From Alligator mississippiensis (taxonomy: Eukaryota > Chordata > Crocodylia > Alligatoridae): a stretch of DNA of 64,000 bases. Shown piece after piece: positions 1 to 11,455 of the stretch. The position numbers were made by a program, and so were the translations under genes. Positions within the stretch are counted from its first letter, which is position 1; each line of letters opens with the position of its first letter. The notes below the pieces were generated by a model that was given only the letters and a program-made list of their open reading frames with translations, was not told the origin of the DNA and ran no database searches. Location of the stretch: the NCBI RefSeq assembly GCF_030867095.1, contig NC_081824.1, positions 252,403,956-252,467,955 on the forward strand, given 5' to 3'.

Positions 1-3000
1 TCAGCCCTGGCCTTCACGAAATTCACTTTTCATGTCCCTTCTGCTAACACCACCAATTAGGGGGCCAAGGAAGGATGTTTGTGATGATGATAGATGTGCT
101 TCAGATGTTCATAGACTGGGAAACATACTAAGAGATGCCAACTCACTGGACAAAAGCCACATCAGAGAAGTCCAGAATTGGTTAACATTATCCAATGCCA
201 GCCTAGCATAGCTTTGACCTATCATCTTAAACATTGGAATCTTTCTCTCCAGCGAGCTACATCCTCCAGACAATCTATTCCACTAACATGGAAAGGACCT
301 AATAGATACTCCACAGAGAGGCCTCCCCTGTCAGAGAAGCGCTCAGATGGGGATGCTGTGGGCTCACAGAAGAGAAGCTGCCTGAAGAATCAGAACCTAT
401 GTTTCTGTTGATTTAGGCTTTTGCAGAGATATTGTGGCAGTCCTGGCTCCTTCAACTTCCTCTTCCATGTGGGCTCTCACTGTTATGAGCATCAATTTAG
501 CACACTCAGTAGCAGCAACATTAGGAGACCGGTGGCTATGAAAGCTATGGAAGCTTAGACAATATCTCTTGCACAAAAATGCAAGACAGTGGCTGGGGCA
601 AGACTGGGTTGTGGTAACAAGCCTGCCACAAAAAATATCACACTCCACTAACGGCTTGCAAACCATTAGGCATAAGAGAGAAAGGAGCTTGTGGTACCCA
701 ATACCAGACCTATGCCATAAAATAATAGGAGTGATGGTCCCCCTAAAAAGAAAATTGTTGGCAGAGACCCGACACACTCATCACATGTATATCTCCAAGT
801 TAGGAAGGCTAGAGAAAAAGGCTGAGCCAGTGTAACTAAAGAAGGCAAGGAAACTACATATACAGTTCAAATGAACTAGCAACTAAAAAGACAAAAGACT
901 AAATATACATTTCAAGCAAAACCTGTAAAACGTGCGTTGTATACCAGAAAGATGTCCTGTATGGGACATCCTCACATTTCTTAAAACAGGCATCCAATAT
1001 TTAAGGTGTTACAAATGTCTCAGTCATTCAGTGTATGTCTGGAGTTTTGTAAATAGACCATCACCAGAACAAGCTATTGTAAATTTGCCCCACTGATAAA
1101 CAAATACCCAAAGATGGTTCCCATAACCAGTGCCTCTAGATATCCTCTTTGACCACTCAAGGCCCATCACATTTAATTGCCAAGCAAGTCAGTGGCTGTG
1201 AGAAACACCTAAACAAATCCAAAAATATGAGCCAGGCAATTTAACAATTGTAATGTGATGGTCACCCTTTTCCTCCCTGTTTTGTTCAGACTCTAATCAG
1301 CCAACCATGAATGAAAAATGCTTTGAATCTATACAATTAAACAGTATAAAGCAAGACAAAACTGCAAGCAAGGTGTGCAGTCCATGAAAGATCAAGAAGC
1401 CATACTGCACACAGCTTAACCAGCAAACGATCCTGCTCGGTGAAGGCTGCAAGACTGGACCAGCTTCCTCTGCCTGCAGTGGAGAGAGAACACTACTGCC
1501 ACTAAATATGTGCTGGGACTTTTTGTAATAGATCATTTTATATTGGGAAAGAGTCTTTTTCTGTCATTTAGTTTTGTAGCTTGTTGGTAGTTATTAAAAC
1601 AAGCCTTTCTGCTATTAATCAACCAAGTGTTATGTCAATTCTTAAAGCACCAGGCTTAAAACCCCATTTTACGTGCAACAGAGACTTCAGAGAAAAGAGG
1701 CTAGTGCAGGTGCAGCAAGAGAAGTTAAAGGGAATGCACAGGAATGCAGAGAGTCAGTGGAAAAGCTCAAAGGGAGACCCAGGTCATTCTTGTGATATGC
1801 GTTCTAAGAGAACCCCTTGTGTGTGCAGTCAGTTATAGGTAGTGTTTGGTTATTCCTTATTTCCTTGCATTTTCATTCAAAAATGATATAAAAACCTAAA
1901 AGTGCAGACATGAAAGGTTTGAATGTGTTCCCTTTCTCCTCCATCTTCCCCTGGTGCGTTGCAATACATCTCTGAGTCCAATCTCTGTTAATGATATTCC
2001 TTGGGGTATGTTCCAAGCCCCCAGAGCATGCAGTCAAACAGAAGTGCCTGTCAGCATTAGCAACACTGCACAACAAATGGCTTATGGAAAGCCTCAGGGT
2101 GGTTACTGCAATGCCCAATGCCAATGCCGGGTGTTGCTATAATGATGAGAGCTGGGGAGCACAGTGTTTGTGAGGCATCTGTGGATGTTGCAAACTTCCC
2201 AGGAATGTGTTGAGTAAGTGGTGAGTCAGAGTTCTGAGTGTGTGCAGAGGAGCAAGAGTGTTCCCAGAGCCTGGGAATTTGTGGTGAAGGCTTGTTAACA
2301 AACAAACAGAGGTAGGTGAAGGGTTAACAAACAAACAGGTAGATGCAGATGCATAGGAAAGCATCACTGATGCCCCTTGAAATGTGGTACATGCTTCACA
2401 CTCATTTGAATGTATGAGACTAGAGAACATCCATCCATGTGACATATAAGCACCTTATTAAAGACATCACTAAGACCTAAGGGAGTCAGGGAAGTGTGTT
2501 TAGGGCATGAAACTCTTTATCCTCCATGAGAGAGAGGCCCGCAAAATGCACCACAATGCAAGACACACCTTCTTGTATGGTTCCTCTTCCAGAGCATTTG
2601 CTGTAGAAGGGGTGGCAACAGTTCTACCAGTTTCCAAAATTAAATAATCTCTACCAGCCAAATCACTTCCATGCCACTATAACTGTGTCTACACAAGGCC
2701 TTTACCTGGTATGGAACTATTAGAAAAGATCCGTGCCTCTCCCTGATATTGTTATGCTGGCTATAGTTGCCAGCAGAGCTGAGCTAGCCTCTGTATCCGG
2801 CCTCTGAGCACAGGGTACACAAGGTTCTCACCATTAGAGAATGCACCCTAGATTCAGCTGGTTTTAATATTGTGTTGTCAAGCACACTGCTCTCCAGGTC
2901 CGCCTAGCAGTTCAGTCTTTGGCATAGAGAGGGCCAACATGTGTTCAACACCTAGTACAGCAAGTGTGCTCGATGGCTGTCAAAGGGAAGGGGCTGCCCA

Positions 3001-3204
3001 TGCTGTTGGAGGAATGTTGAGTTGGTGTTGTCTGCATCAGCAGGACAGCTGTTTTCAGCACTAGCTGAGAATATGTACTTGACAACCCGAGTTGGTTTCC
3101 ATAGCAAAGAAATATCCCAGAGTCCCTAAATTATTATTTTTTATTATTTGTGTTGAGGCAGCACTGAGGATGGCCATTCCTCTTAGGCACTATGCAGACA
3201 CATG
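1..3204. other. Non-genic stretch, nothing recognised
   Basis: I find no coding region, RNA gene or transposon that I can name here. The open frames are short, overlap on both strands and resemble no protein I know. The only small structure is a pair of 16-bp direct repeats (core TTAACAAACAAACAG) at 2294-2309 and 2323-2338. Composition is ordinary and slightly AT-rich. Confidence 0.5.
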
Positions 3205-3463
3205 GGCTAAGGCCAGAAATGACATATAAACCGGTGTAAGTGATCGGACACCAGTTCAAATCTGTAACACAACAAAAGGTCAGTGCACATAAACTGCTTT
3301 CTGGACTGAGCCACTGTAGGCATGCAGCTGCATTTCCAGAATCAAAAGTTAATGCCTGTTCACTTGCTCATCAGTTCAATCTATGCAGCTTAGACTAACC
3401 TGTGAAGATTGAATTGAATTGAATTGATTCAGCCTCCTGCTTTTTGACTGTCTGAACTTAGCC
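3205..3463 (-). mobile_element. Short inverted-repeat DNA transposon (PIF/Harbinger-like?), 259 bp copy
   Basis: The left end GGCTAAGGCCAGAAATGAC and the following 100 bp align with the left end of the 3 kb element at 41601. The right end, a CTTTTTGACTGTCTGAACTTAGCC-like stretch split across 3438-3463, matches the right end of that element at 44612-44635. It is therefore a very short member of the same family, keeping both ends and almost no interior. A GAATT pentamer run lies inside at 3409-3428. The class is inferred from the TAA flanks of the 41.6 kb member. No clear target duplication is visible here. Confidence 0.6.
3409..3428. repeat. (GAATT)n microsatellite, about 4 units
   Basis: Four consecutive degenerate GAATT/TTGAA pentamers. 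The run lies in the right arm of the short DNA transposon at 3205-3463, where the other family members have a single GATTGAATCAATT, so it grew inside the element. Confidence 0.7.
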
Positions 3464-3931
3464 ATAAAGCATTCTGCTTCAGGCTGAGGCCAAGTGTTTG
3501 GAGCACAGATGGGGCCCAACCCCATGGATGGATCTGGACTTCTTCACCACAGCTCAAGAATAGCCAGCTGCAGGAGTGCTCTCATTTTGGTTCAGTATTT
3601 GAAAACTGGTTATGAAGCTCCAGGCAGATTTTATTCTGCATTCATGCTCTGAGAGGAGATCTTTTTCTGGATTTATCATTTTCAAGTAGATTTTTGGATC
3701 TGTTTACTTGCTTGCTCACTTCTTCCCTCTTTACCTTGTTGCTGTTAAAATAATGAGCTCAGAGTTCACCTGTATGCTTGCACCTGGAAAGACAGACAAC
3801 AAAAAAAAAGAAAAGAAAACAAAAGACACTGTCAGGGAAGTTACCCAATAAAATTTGTCTCGGTGGGGAATTCTGCCAGCATAGTTGTATTAGTATAGTT
3901 AAACCAGTATAGGCATGACCAGATAGCACTA
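3464..3931. other. Non-genic stretch flanking the CR1 3' end
   Basis: No gene is seen. The last 60-100 bases (about 3870-3931: CAGCATAGTTGTATTAG and following) resemble the flank beyond the other end of the CR1 at about 6985-7080. Both resemble the arms of an old MITE also seen at 17.6 and 21.7 kb, so the CR1 may have landed inside such an element. Confidence 0.35.
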
Positions 3932-6900
3932 CATATAGTTTCATAGTTGGTAGGGTTGGAAGGAACCTGAGCAGATCATCACGTTCAACCCCCATGGCAG
4001 GAAAGAGTAGTGGAGTCAAAAGACCCTGGCCAAGTGTTCATCCAGCCTCCTTTTAAAGACCCCCAGGGTAGGATCCAGCACCACTTCGCTTGGAAGTTGG
4101 TTCCAGATCCTAGCCGCCCTGACAGTGAAGTAGCGCCTCCTGATATCTAGCCTGAATCTACCCTCTGCCAGCTTGTGACTGTTACTTCTTGTCACTCCTG
4201 GTAGTGCTCGGGGGAACAGGGACTCCCCCAATGCCTGCTGGTCCCCCCTGACTAGTTTGTAAACAGCCACTAAATCCCCCCTCAGCCTCCTCTTGTAGAG
4301 GCTGAACAGGTTCAGGTCCTGTAGCCTCTCCTCGTAGGGCCTGCCCTGCTGCCCCCTGATCATGCGGGTGGCCCTCCTCTGGACCCTCTCCATGTTGTCC
4401 ACATCCCTCCTGAAGTGCGGCACCCAGAACCGGACTCAGTACTCCAACTGCAGCCTGACCAGTGTCACATAGAGGGGGAGGATCATCTCCTTGGACCTGC
4501 TTGAGATGCATCTGTGGATGCATGACAAGGTGTAGTTGGCCTTCCTGACCGCGTCCCCACACTGCCGGCCCATGTTCATTTTGGCCTCAATAATGACTCC
4601 AAAATCCTTCTCTGCCTCTGCACTGACGAGAAGGGAGTTCCCCAGCCTGTAGGTCTGCTGCTGGTTCTTCCTCCCCAGGTGCAGTGCCTTGCACTTGTCA
4701 GTGTTGAAACCCATCCTGTTCACATCCTCCCACCCCTGTAGCCTGTCCAGATCTGATTACAGCCTATTCCTTCCTTCTAGCGTGCCCACATCCCCCCACA
4801 TCTTAGTGTCATCAGTGAATTTGAACAGGGTGCATTTTACCCCTTTGTCCAAGTCGCTGATGAAGATGTTGAACAGTGCGGGCCCGAGGACCAAGCCCTG
4901 GGGGACCCCACTGCCCACATCCCTCCAGGTCGAATAAGATCCATCCACCACCACTCTCTGGGTGCGGCCCTCTAGCCAGTTAGTGGCCCATCTGACTGTG
5001 TAGGCACTGACACCACAGTCTCCTAGTTTTTTAATGAGAATGGGGTGAGAGACAGTGTCAAAGGCCTTCCTAAAGTCCAGAAAGACTATATCTACTGTAA
5101 CACCTGCATCCAGGGATTTGGTGACCTCGTCATAGAAGGCCACCAGGTTGGTCTGACAGGACCTGCCTCTAATGAACCCATGTTGGTTGCCCCTAAACAC
5201 AGTCTCCCCTGCTGGCCCCTCGTGGACATACACCAGGATAATTTTCTCAAAAAGCTTCCTGAGGACCGAGGTAAGACTAATGGGCCTATAGTTTCCTGGG
5301 TCCTCCTTCCTCCCTTTTTTGAAAATGGGAACCACATTGGCCCTTTTCCAGTTCTCTGGCACATCGCCAGAGCACCACGAGTGCTTGTAAAGCTGTGCCA
5401 GAGGTCCCGCAACAACCTGTGCTAGTTCCCTCAGCACTCTGGGGTGGAGGTCATCAGGACCTGCTGATTGAAATACGTCCAGTACCTCCAGAAGTTCCCT
5501 GACTAGGTCCTTGCTGACTCTAGGCCTGGGTATGCCTCCCACGGGGCTTACGGGGGTCCCAGTGGGGGGGATAACCAGGTCCGTACTCAGAAAATGGAGG
5601 CAAAGTAATTGTTAAATAGGTTAGCTTTGCTGTCTAATGCAACAACCAGATTTCCTAGTGTGTCCTGCAGAGGCCCACCTTACCCGGTACCTTCTTTTTA
5701 CCCCCTATGTATTTAAAAAATGACTTCTTGTTGTCCTTGATCCAGGTTGCTAGTCCCAGTTCCATCTCTGCCTTGGCCTTCCTGACCGCCCCCCTACAGT
5801 CCCAAGCAACAAAGGTATAGTCCTCTCTGGTGATGGCCCCTCCCTTCCAATGGGTCTATGCCTCCTTTTTAGTTTGGAGACATTTCCGGATACTTTTGGT
5901 GAGCCATGGGGGCCTTTGGACCTTCTTGCCCCCTTTGATCCGTGTAGGGATTACCTCCTTTTGGGCTTGGAGGATCATCTCCCATCTCCTTAAGGAACGA
6001 CCACACTTCTTGGACAACCAACCCCCCTTCCTGCCCCCCCCCACCCCAGGGACCTCAGAGTCTCCCCCACTAATCTCCTTACCTCATTGAAATCTGCCCT
6101 CCTGAAGTCCAGGACTGCAACCTTGCTGCAGGCCTTCGCCACCTTGCACTGGATGGTGAATTCCAGCAGGCAATGATCACCGTCGCCCAGGTGATCAAGC
6201 ACCCGCAGTCCCCCCACCAAGTCATCACCCGTGGCCAAGACCAGATCCAACAAGGCGTCTCCTCTGGTGGGGCTGTGCACTTTCTGGGTTAGATGGAGGT
6301 CTTGTAGCTCAGCTAGGAACCTACGTGAGCAGTCAGACCTGGCTGACTGCTCCTCCCAGCAGATGGGAAAGTTTAGGTCGCCCATGATGACCACATCCTT
6401 TGACCTAACTGCCTCCGTGAGCTGACTTAAGAATTCCTGGTCTAGCTCTTCTCATTTGTTGGGTGGTCTGTAGTAGACCCTCACCATTAAGTCCCTTTCT
6501 CCGTGACCTCCTTGTATTCTAACCCAGAGCACTTTGGTCTGCCCCTCCTCTGACCCAGTGCTGCTCATTGAGGATGTGTATTGATCCTTGACATAGAGCG
6601 CCACACCCCCACCATTCCTCCCTGTCCTATCTCTCCTGTACAGCCTATAGCCCTTGATGTTCACCACCCAGTCATGCGTTGGGTCCCACCACATTTCGGT
6701 GAGCCCCACTATGTCTGGGTTGGTGTTAGCTAGCAGGAGGGCAAGTTCCTCCTGCTTGTTCCCCATACTGCGAGCATTACTGTAGAGGCATTTGAGGCCT
6801 CCTGAAGATGCATGCACTGCCCCCCTAATCCCAATACTACCCAGGCCCTGTGTTATTATCCTCTGTATAGTCATTAAACTCTCTATATCATACTGTGTTA

Positions 6901-6985
6901 TTATACTCTCTAGAGTCATTAAACTACATAGGGCTTGTAACTCTACCATAACCCTTATACATAGAGCTATCTGGGTTTAACTATG
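3932..6985 (-). mobile_element. CR1 LINE, nearly full-length ORF2 (endonuclease + reverse transcriptase)
   Basis: Reading leftwards, the element starts near 6985. The AP-type endonuclease runs about 6800-6000, with NARSMGNKQEEL, IVGLTEMWWDPTHDW, GYRLYRRDRTGRNGGGVALY and VIMGDLNFPICWEEQ. A linker with PTRIKGGKKVQRPPWLTKS lies near 5950, and reverse transcriptase runs 5540-4020. RT motifs are FLDFRKAFDTVSHP (A), GVPQGLVLGPALF (B) and KFTDDTKMWG (C), then the C-terminal ERVQRRATRMIRGQQGRPYE block. The 3' end at 3932 has the CR1-type CCAACCCTACCAACTATGAAAC tail (split here for length). The frame is broken several times, so the copy is dead. Its sequence is close to the 18.4 kb copy, so both belong to one subfamily. 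The 5' boundary is approximate. Confidence 0.92.
6849..6938. repeat. 45-bp tandem duplication near the CR1 5' end
   Basis: Two adjacent 45-bp units, 6849-6893 and 6894-6938, each begin TGTGTTATTAT and share an AGTCATTAAACT core, with moderate divergence between them. They lie just upstream of the CR1 endonuclease region and could be part of the CR1 5' sequence or of the flank. Confidence 0.6.
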
Positions 6986-7084
6986 TCAGTATCATTACAA
7001 CAGTGAAATATGCCATGTAGGTAAGTCCTGGCTTATGCTGCAGGTTTCCACCGGTATAGCTATGTCTGTCAGGATTTGATGAGG

Positions 7085-9708
7085 TGGGACTCAACCCATG
7101 GTGATCCATGATGAGCATAAATTTGGAACTTATCAGGTAATATTTGAAGAGTTCTATTCCCCACTTGATGGTGAAGCACTCCCGTTCCACTGTGGTGTAG
7201 CGGACCTCATGTTTCAAGAGTCTACTATTAGCATAGGTCATGGATCTATTGTCTCCATCCACTTTGAGTTAAAACAGCCCCAAGGGCCATTCCTGAAGTG
7301 TCTGTCTCTAGGTAAAAAGGTTTGCTAAAGCCTGGTGTGAACAACACAGGCTCCCCACATAGGGACTTCTTGACCATCTCAAAAGACCTTTGCACCTCTT
7401 CAAATGTGTTCCAAATGCTCTCTTATCTTGAACCTCTGGGGCCATCAGGATCTGCCAGTAACCTTTTGTCATTGTAATGTATTGTCCAATTTTTTCTAGC
7501 ATCTCTTCAATGTGGGGCATGGGGAATGCATCAAATTTAGCTACTTCATTGACTTTTCTAAAATCCAAGCAGAGTCTTAGCATCTCATCTGGCTTATGTA
7601 GCACTACTAGCGGACTCTGCCATTGGATCCAGAAATCCTTAGTGATGCCTCTAGTTATCATGTGCATAATCTCCCATCATGCAGCCTCTTGGAGCCCTTG
7701 GGAAAAGCCCCTCCAATGCTCCTGGATCACCACTTCTGGTGGAGTGTGCATATGATGGACAACCCCCAGAACCAGTCCTGGTTCCTCCCAGAAGAAACCC
7801 TGGAATCCCTCTATCACTCTGGCTAGTTGTCTCTTCTGCTCTTGGGTCAAATGTTCTCCCCACAGTGGCACTCTCTCCTTCTGCTCCCCAAGGAACTCCC
7901 TAAGGCGGGGGCCAAGTTCTAGGGAATCTGGTCCTGGATCTAGTAAAAACCCTTCCTGCCCCCTCCATGCCTTCAACAAGTTTACATGAAATACTTGTTT
8001 CTATACAACTGTACAACTTCTTCCTTGGCCCCTACCCTTTTTATTATCCAGTATAGGAGTTCTCCCCTCAAAACAGGGTATTGTGTAACCATCTACAGTT
8101 TTCTAATTTCGTCATCCCGCTGAACCACACTGTCCTCATAAATGAAACATTTCCTCTCTTACTTGGTCTTCTCAGAACTGCTCTTGCCCTGTCAGATGCT
8201 CCAAATCTATTTATTTGACTCTCTCTCCCTCTTCACTATCCTGACCCATCATTGCCTCAATCTTTTCTCTTTTTTTCTTTTCAGCAACACAGTATTTCTT
8301 GCACCTCCGAGGTCTGCTGGAAAATTGTCAACAACTCTGGCCAGTCATGCCCCAGGATCATTGAGCATGGTAAATGGTCTGCCAAGCCCACTGGTAACTC
8401 TTGTGTCTTACCCAACACAGCCATCTTCATTTTCCTACAGGGATATACCTGACATTTCCCATGCACACACATCAATTTCTTGGGGTCTGTGAGTTTGCCT
8501 ACTTCTGGGGGAACAAGAGTCTATACTAATCAAAGTCTGTACTAATCAAAGTCTGTATCCTGTGTCAATCATATCTAGGTACTCCTTATTGTCTAACATT
8601 ACCATCACAGTAGCCTGCAGCAGTACCCCACTGGCATTGGCTCTGAAATTACAGTCCATAGACTCTGGTCTTTCCATGTCACTTCGTCCTTCCCTGGAGG
8701 GGTACAGCGTGCCTTGTGGCAAACCCCATCCATCTTTAAACTTTGGATACATCCCGGCTCTGTGTCCCTGTTCACCACAAGAATAGCATCTATCATCTTT
8801 TTGCAAGCTCTCCTGGCAAGGATCACATCCACTTCGAGTCACACCCCATACTCCCCACCCAATGGGCAAAGCCACTTTGAATCTTCCCCCTTGAGGGTTG
8901 ATTCTTTCAGCCTCCTAAAAAGGTTCAGCAAGGTTTAATGCCTCCTCCAGGTTTTAGGGCTGGTGCTGGCATACCCATTGTTGTGTCCCTTCAGCTAGGT
9001 CCCCAATAAATTGTTCTACTTCAGCCAGGATTTGAGTTTCCAGCTTAACTCACTGTTGAGCTAAGTCTCTTAAGGACTGTAGCAGTACCCTGGGTCGCTT
9101 CTCCTCTTGGCTCTTTCTTGTTCTGAATTGTAGATGGTATGTCTCAGTCAATACCTCCATTCAATATAATATTGCTTCCTTTCATTTTTTGTAATCTCCA
9201 GCCTCTTTGCAAGGCATAGCCCTGTAGGCTGCCTGTTAACAGAGTTCCCAGTTGATATGCACGGTGCACAATGGCCCAACCAGCAGCTAGGGCCACCCTT
9301 TCAAAGGCTTCTAACTAGGCCTAAATAGGCCTCCAGGTCCTCATCCCGGTCCATCTTAGGCATCTTATACCCCTCTGCAGGTCCTGCCTTGGTGCCTTGT
9401 CATAATTCCAGCTTCTCATTGAGCACCTGTTGATGGCCAAACAAAGCACTCTGGGCCACCGGTTCTTCAACGCTTGCTCACAAAACTCCTCCATTTGCCT
9501 CTGCTGTCCCTGCAGAAGCTGGATAAGCAAATCCTGTACCTGTAGGGCAGCCGCACCTTGGGGCAACCCCGTGTCATCCTTGCCATGTCTCTGTGCTGAG
9601 TAGACCCTGAAGTTCATCACCAGGGAAAAAAAAAAAAAAAAGGAAAAACTCCCTTCTTAAATCTTTCTTTTTCCTAGTTTTTCCTTCCCGGTCAATACAC
9701 CAAAATTT
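7085..9708 (-). mobile_element. Ty3/Gypsy LTR retrotransposon fossil, internal region (gag and part of pol)
   Basis: On the minus strand, from high to low coordinate, I see a gag-like segment (9620-9320), a CCHC zinc-knuckle segment and a protease-like segment (8870-8550). A pre-RT linker (7980-7680), reverse transcriptase with LCLDFRKVNEVAKFDAFPMP and TKGYWQI blocks (7660-7310), and RNase H with TTVERECFTIKWGIELFKYY (7260-7085) follow. No integrase is seen. The fossil stops where MITE-like sequence and the CR1 begin. It is old and heavily broken, with more than ten breaks by eye. Its LTR lies at 9709-11455, and a solo LTR of the same family is at 37791. Confidence 0.85.
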
Positions 9709-11455
9709 GTCAGTCATCGCTGCCTTCCCAGCATAGGGGAGGAAGTCTTGGTGGCCTATGGTAGCCATGTCCTCAATAAGACTACCAAGTATGTAGCTAC
9801 CAAGTATGTTCTCCTTGAATCTAGGGAGCTCTGATCCTCACAGTCTCACCTGCCACAACTTTGATGGAATCTTTCATGCGGTGATTTTCAATACAGGAAC
9901 TGTCCCTCTCCTCAAAAGGGAGCCACTGTACCACCAGTCTTAACACAGCTGGCCCTCTGGGTCAGCTATGGGGCCCTAGAGGCCAAAGTGGGAGCTGCTC
10001 CAGCCCCTACACTCTCACCTCAAACCTCCAATTGTAACTACTAGGCCTGTACGAAGCAGATAGTATTCGCTTCAGATTCAGCTGATTTGGGGGACAGTGA
10101 TTCAATTCAGTGATTCGAATCACTGTCCCAAATAGATTCAGCCAAATCTAATTCAGAGATTTGGCCACAGCTGAATTGGCCGAATCTCCAAATCAGCCCT
10201 ACCCCTGCCAGCTTTCAATGGCTGCCCTGCCCGCTCTCCCAGCTCCTGGCCCTTTAAAAAAAAAAGGCCCCACCCACTGGCTGCTGCCAGGCAGGGGGCA
10301 ATACCCGTTGCCCCCCACTGCCCAACGCTGCATGGGGGCCTCTGCCATGAGCTCCCCAACCCCCACCTGCTCTCCTAGTCCCCACCCTGCCATGGCTGCC
10401 CTGCCCGCCCCAGCTTCTGGCCCTTTACAAAAAAAAAAAAAAGCCCTGACTCACCAGCTGCTGCCAGGTGAGGTGGCTAATCCCTGTTGCCCTGCACTGC
10501 CCCACACTGCATGGGGGGGCTTTGCCATGAGCCCCTAGAAGCCTCAACACCACTGCAGCAGTCAATGAGTGGGGGCTTTTTTTTAAAGAGCTGGGAGCTG
10601 GGGCCAGGTGGGAAAGCCACGGCAGGGGCTGGGAGAGTGGGTGGGAGTCAGGGGGCGCTCAGGGGGCTGGGGAAGAAGACAGGGGATGGGGCCTGTCAGG
10701 GGGCCCCCCATGGGCTCCTCCACCCTCCTCTGGACCCCCTCCTCCGCCCCCTACTTACCAGCATGGAATCTGGGTCTAGCTCCCTGCTGCAGCAAGTGGG
10801 GAATGCCCGAATTGCTGAAGCTCTCTGAATCTTTTCTGAATTGATTCAAAGAACTTTGAATTGATTCAGACCTTTAAATTGGTCTCCTGATTTGATTCGG
10901 ATTCGGCGCTTTGGCCACCGAATCGGGCAGAATCTCTTCTGAATTGAGTCAGCACCCAAAGCTTCACACAGCTCTAGTAAATACTCCATATCATCTCTGA
11001 TCCCCATATGAGGTCTGCAGTCAGTTAGCATTAGTCCAAGTCTTATTCACACTCAGCTTTGCAGCTGAAGGTGCTGGGCTTTGCCCCACATATCCCTAAT
11101 AGTCTGTTTTTAATAAGCACAACAAAAAGTGAGCAGCTCAGCTGCTCCTCACCTGTTCGTTGTCCCATGCGCTCTGCACTCTGTTCCCTTCCATGCCTCA
11201 GTTCCAGGAGCTTCATAAAGGCTCCAGCTGCTCCTCCTTTCCCCTTGGTGAACACTGCTGCTGCACAGCTGTGGCCTGTAATCCCTGCCAAGGCAATGAC
11301 TAGGTCTGTTGCAGCCAGCCAGCTGTTTGTCATTAGGACTGGCATGGGTTTCTGGCCCTGTCCCCAATCCCCAAGCCTGACTACACCAGCAAGTGACTCT
11401 GCCACTGGCCTCTGATCCTCCAGTGTAGTCGGGTGTGGGGAATGACCCTGGCCTG
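9709..11455 (-). mobile_element. 5' LTR of the Gypsy fossil, split by a hAT element
   Basis: Sequence 9709-10041 plus 10985-11455 aligns along its length with 37791-38595 elsewhere in the window. Shared blocks include GACTTTGATGGAATCTTTCA, TCCATATCATCTCTGATCCC and GAGCAGCTCAGCTGCTCCTC. This defines an LTR of roughly 800 bp starting TGTCA. The outer boundary near 11455 is where similarity to the other copy ends and is approximate. Minus-strand sequence just inside the LTR (below 9709) starts TTTTGGTGTATTGACC, a possible primer-binding site. The hAT insertion at 10042-10976 lies inside the LTR. Confidence 0.75.
10042..10976. mobile_element. Non-autonomous hAT element, TAGGGCTGT class, GATTC-rich arms
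   Basis: Termini are TAGGCCTGTACGAAGC (left) and the complement of TAGAGCTGTGTGAAGC (right). The flanks are an 8-bp target duplication, gtaactac at 10034-10041 and gtaaatac at 10977-10984. The paralogous LTR at about 38107-38120 has the single, uninterrupted site. The arms are packed with GATTC/GAATC and CCGAATC motifs. The interior (10160-10830) is GC-rich, and its long open frames on both strands look like composition artefacts rather than genes. An 8-bp duplication is diagnostic of hAT transposition. No transposase remains. Confidence 0.85.
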
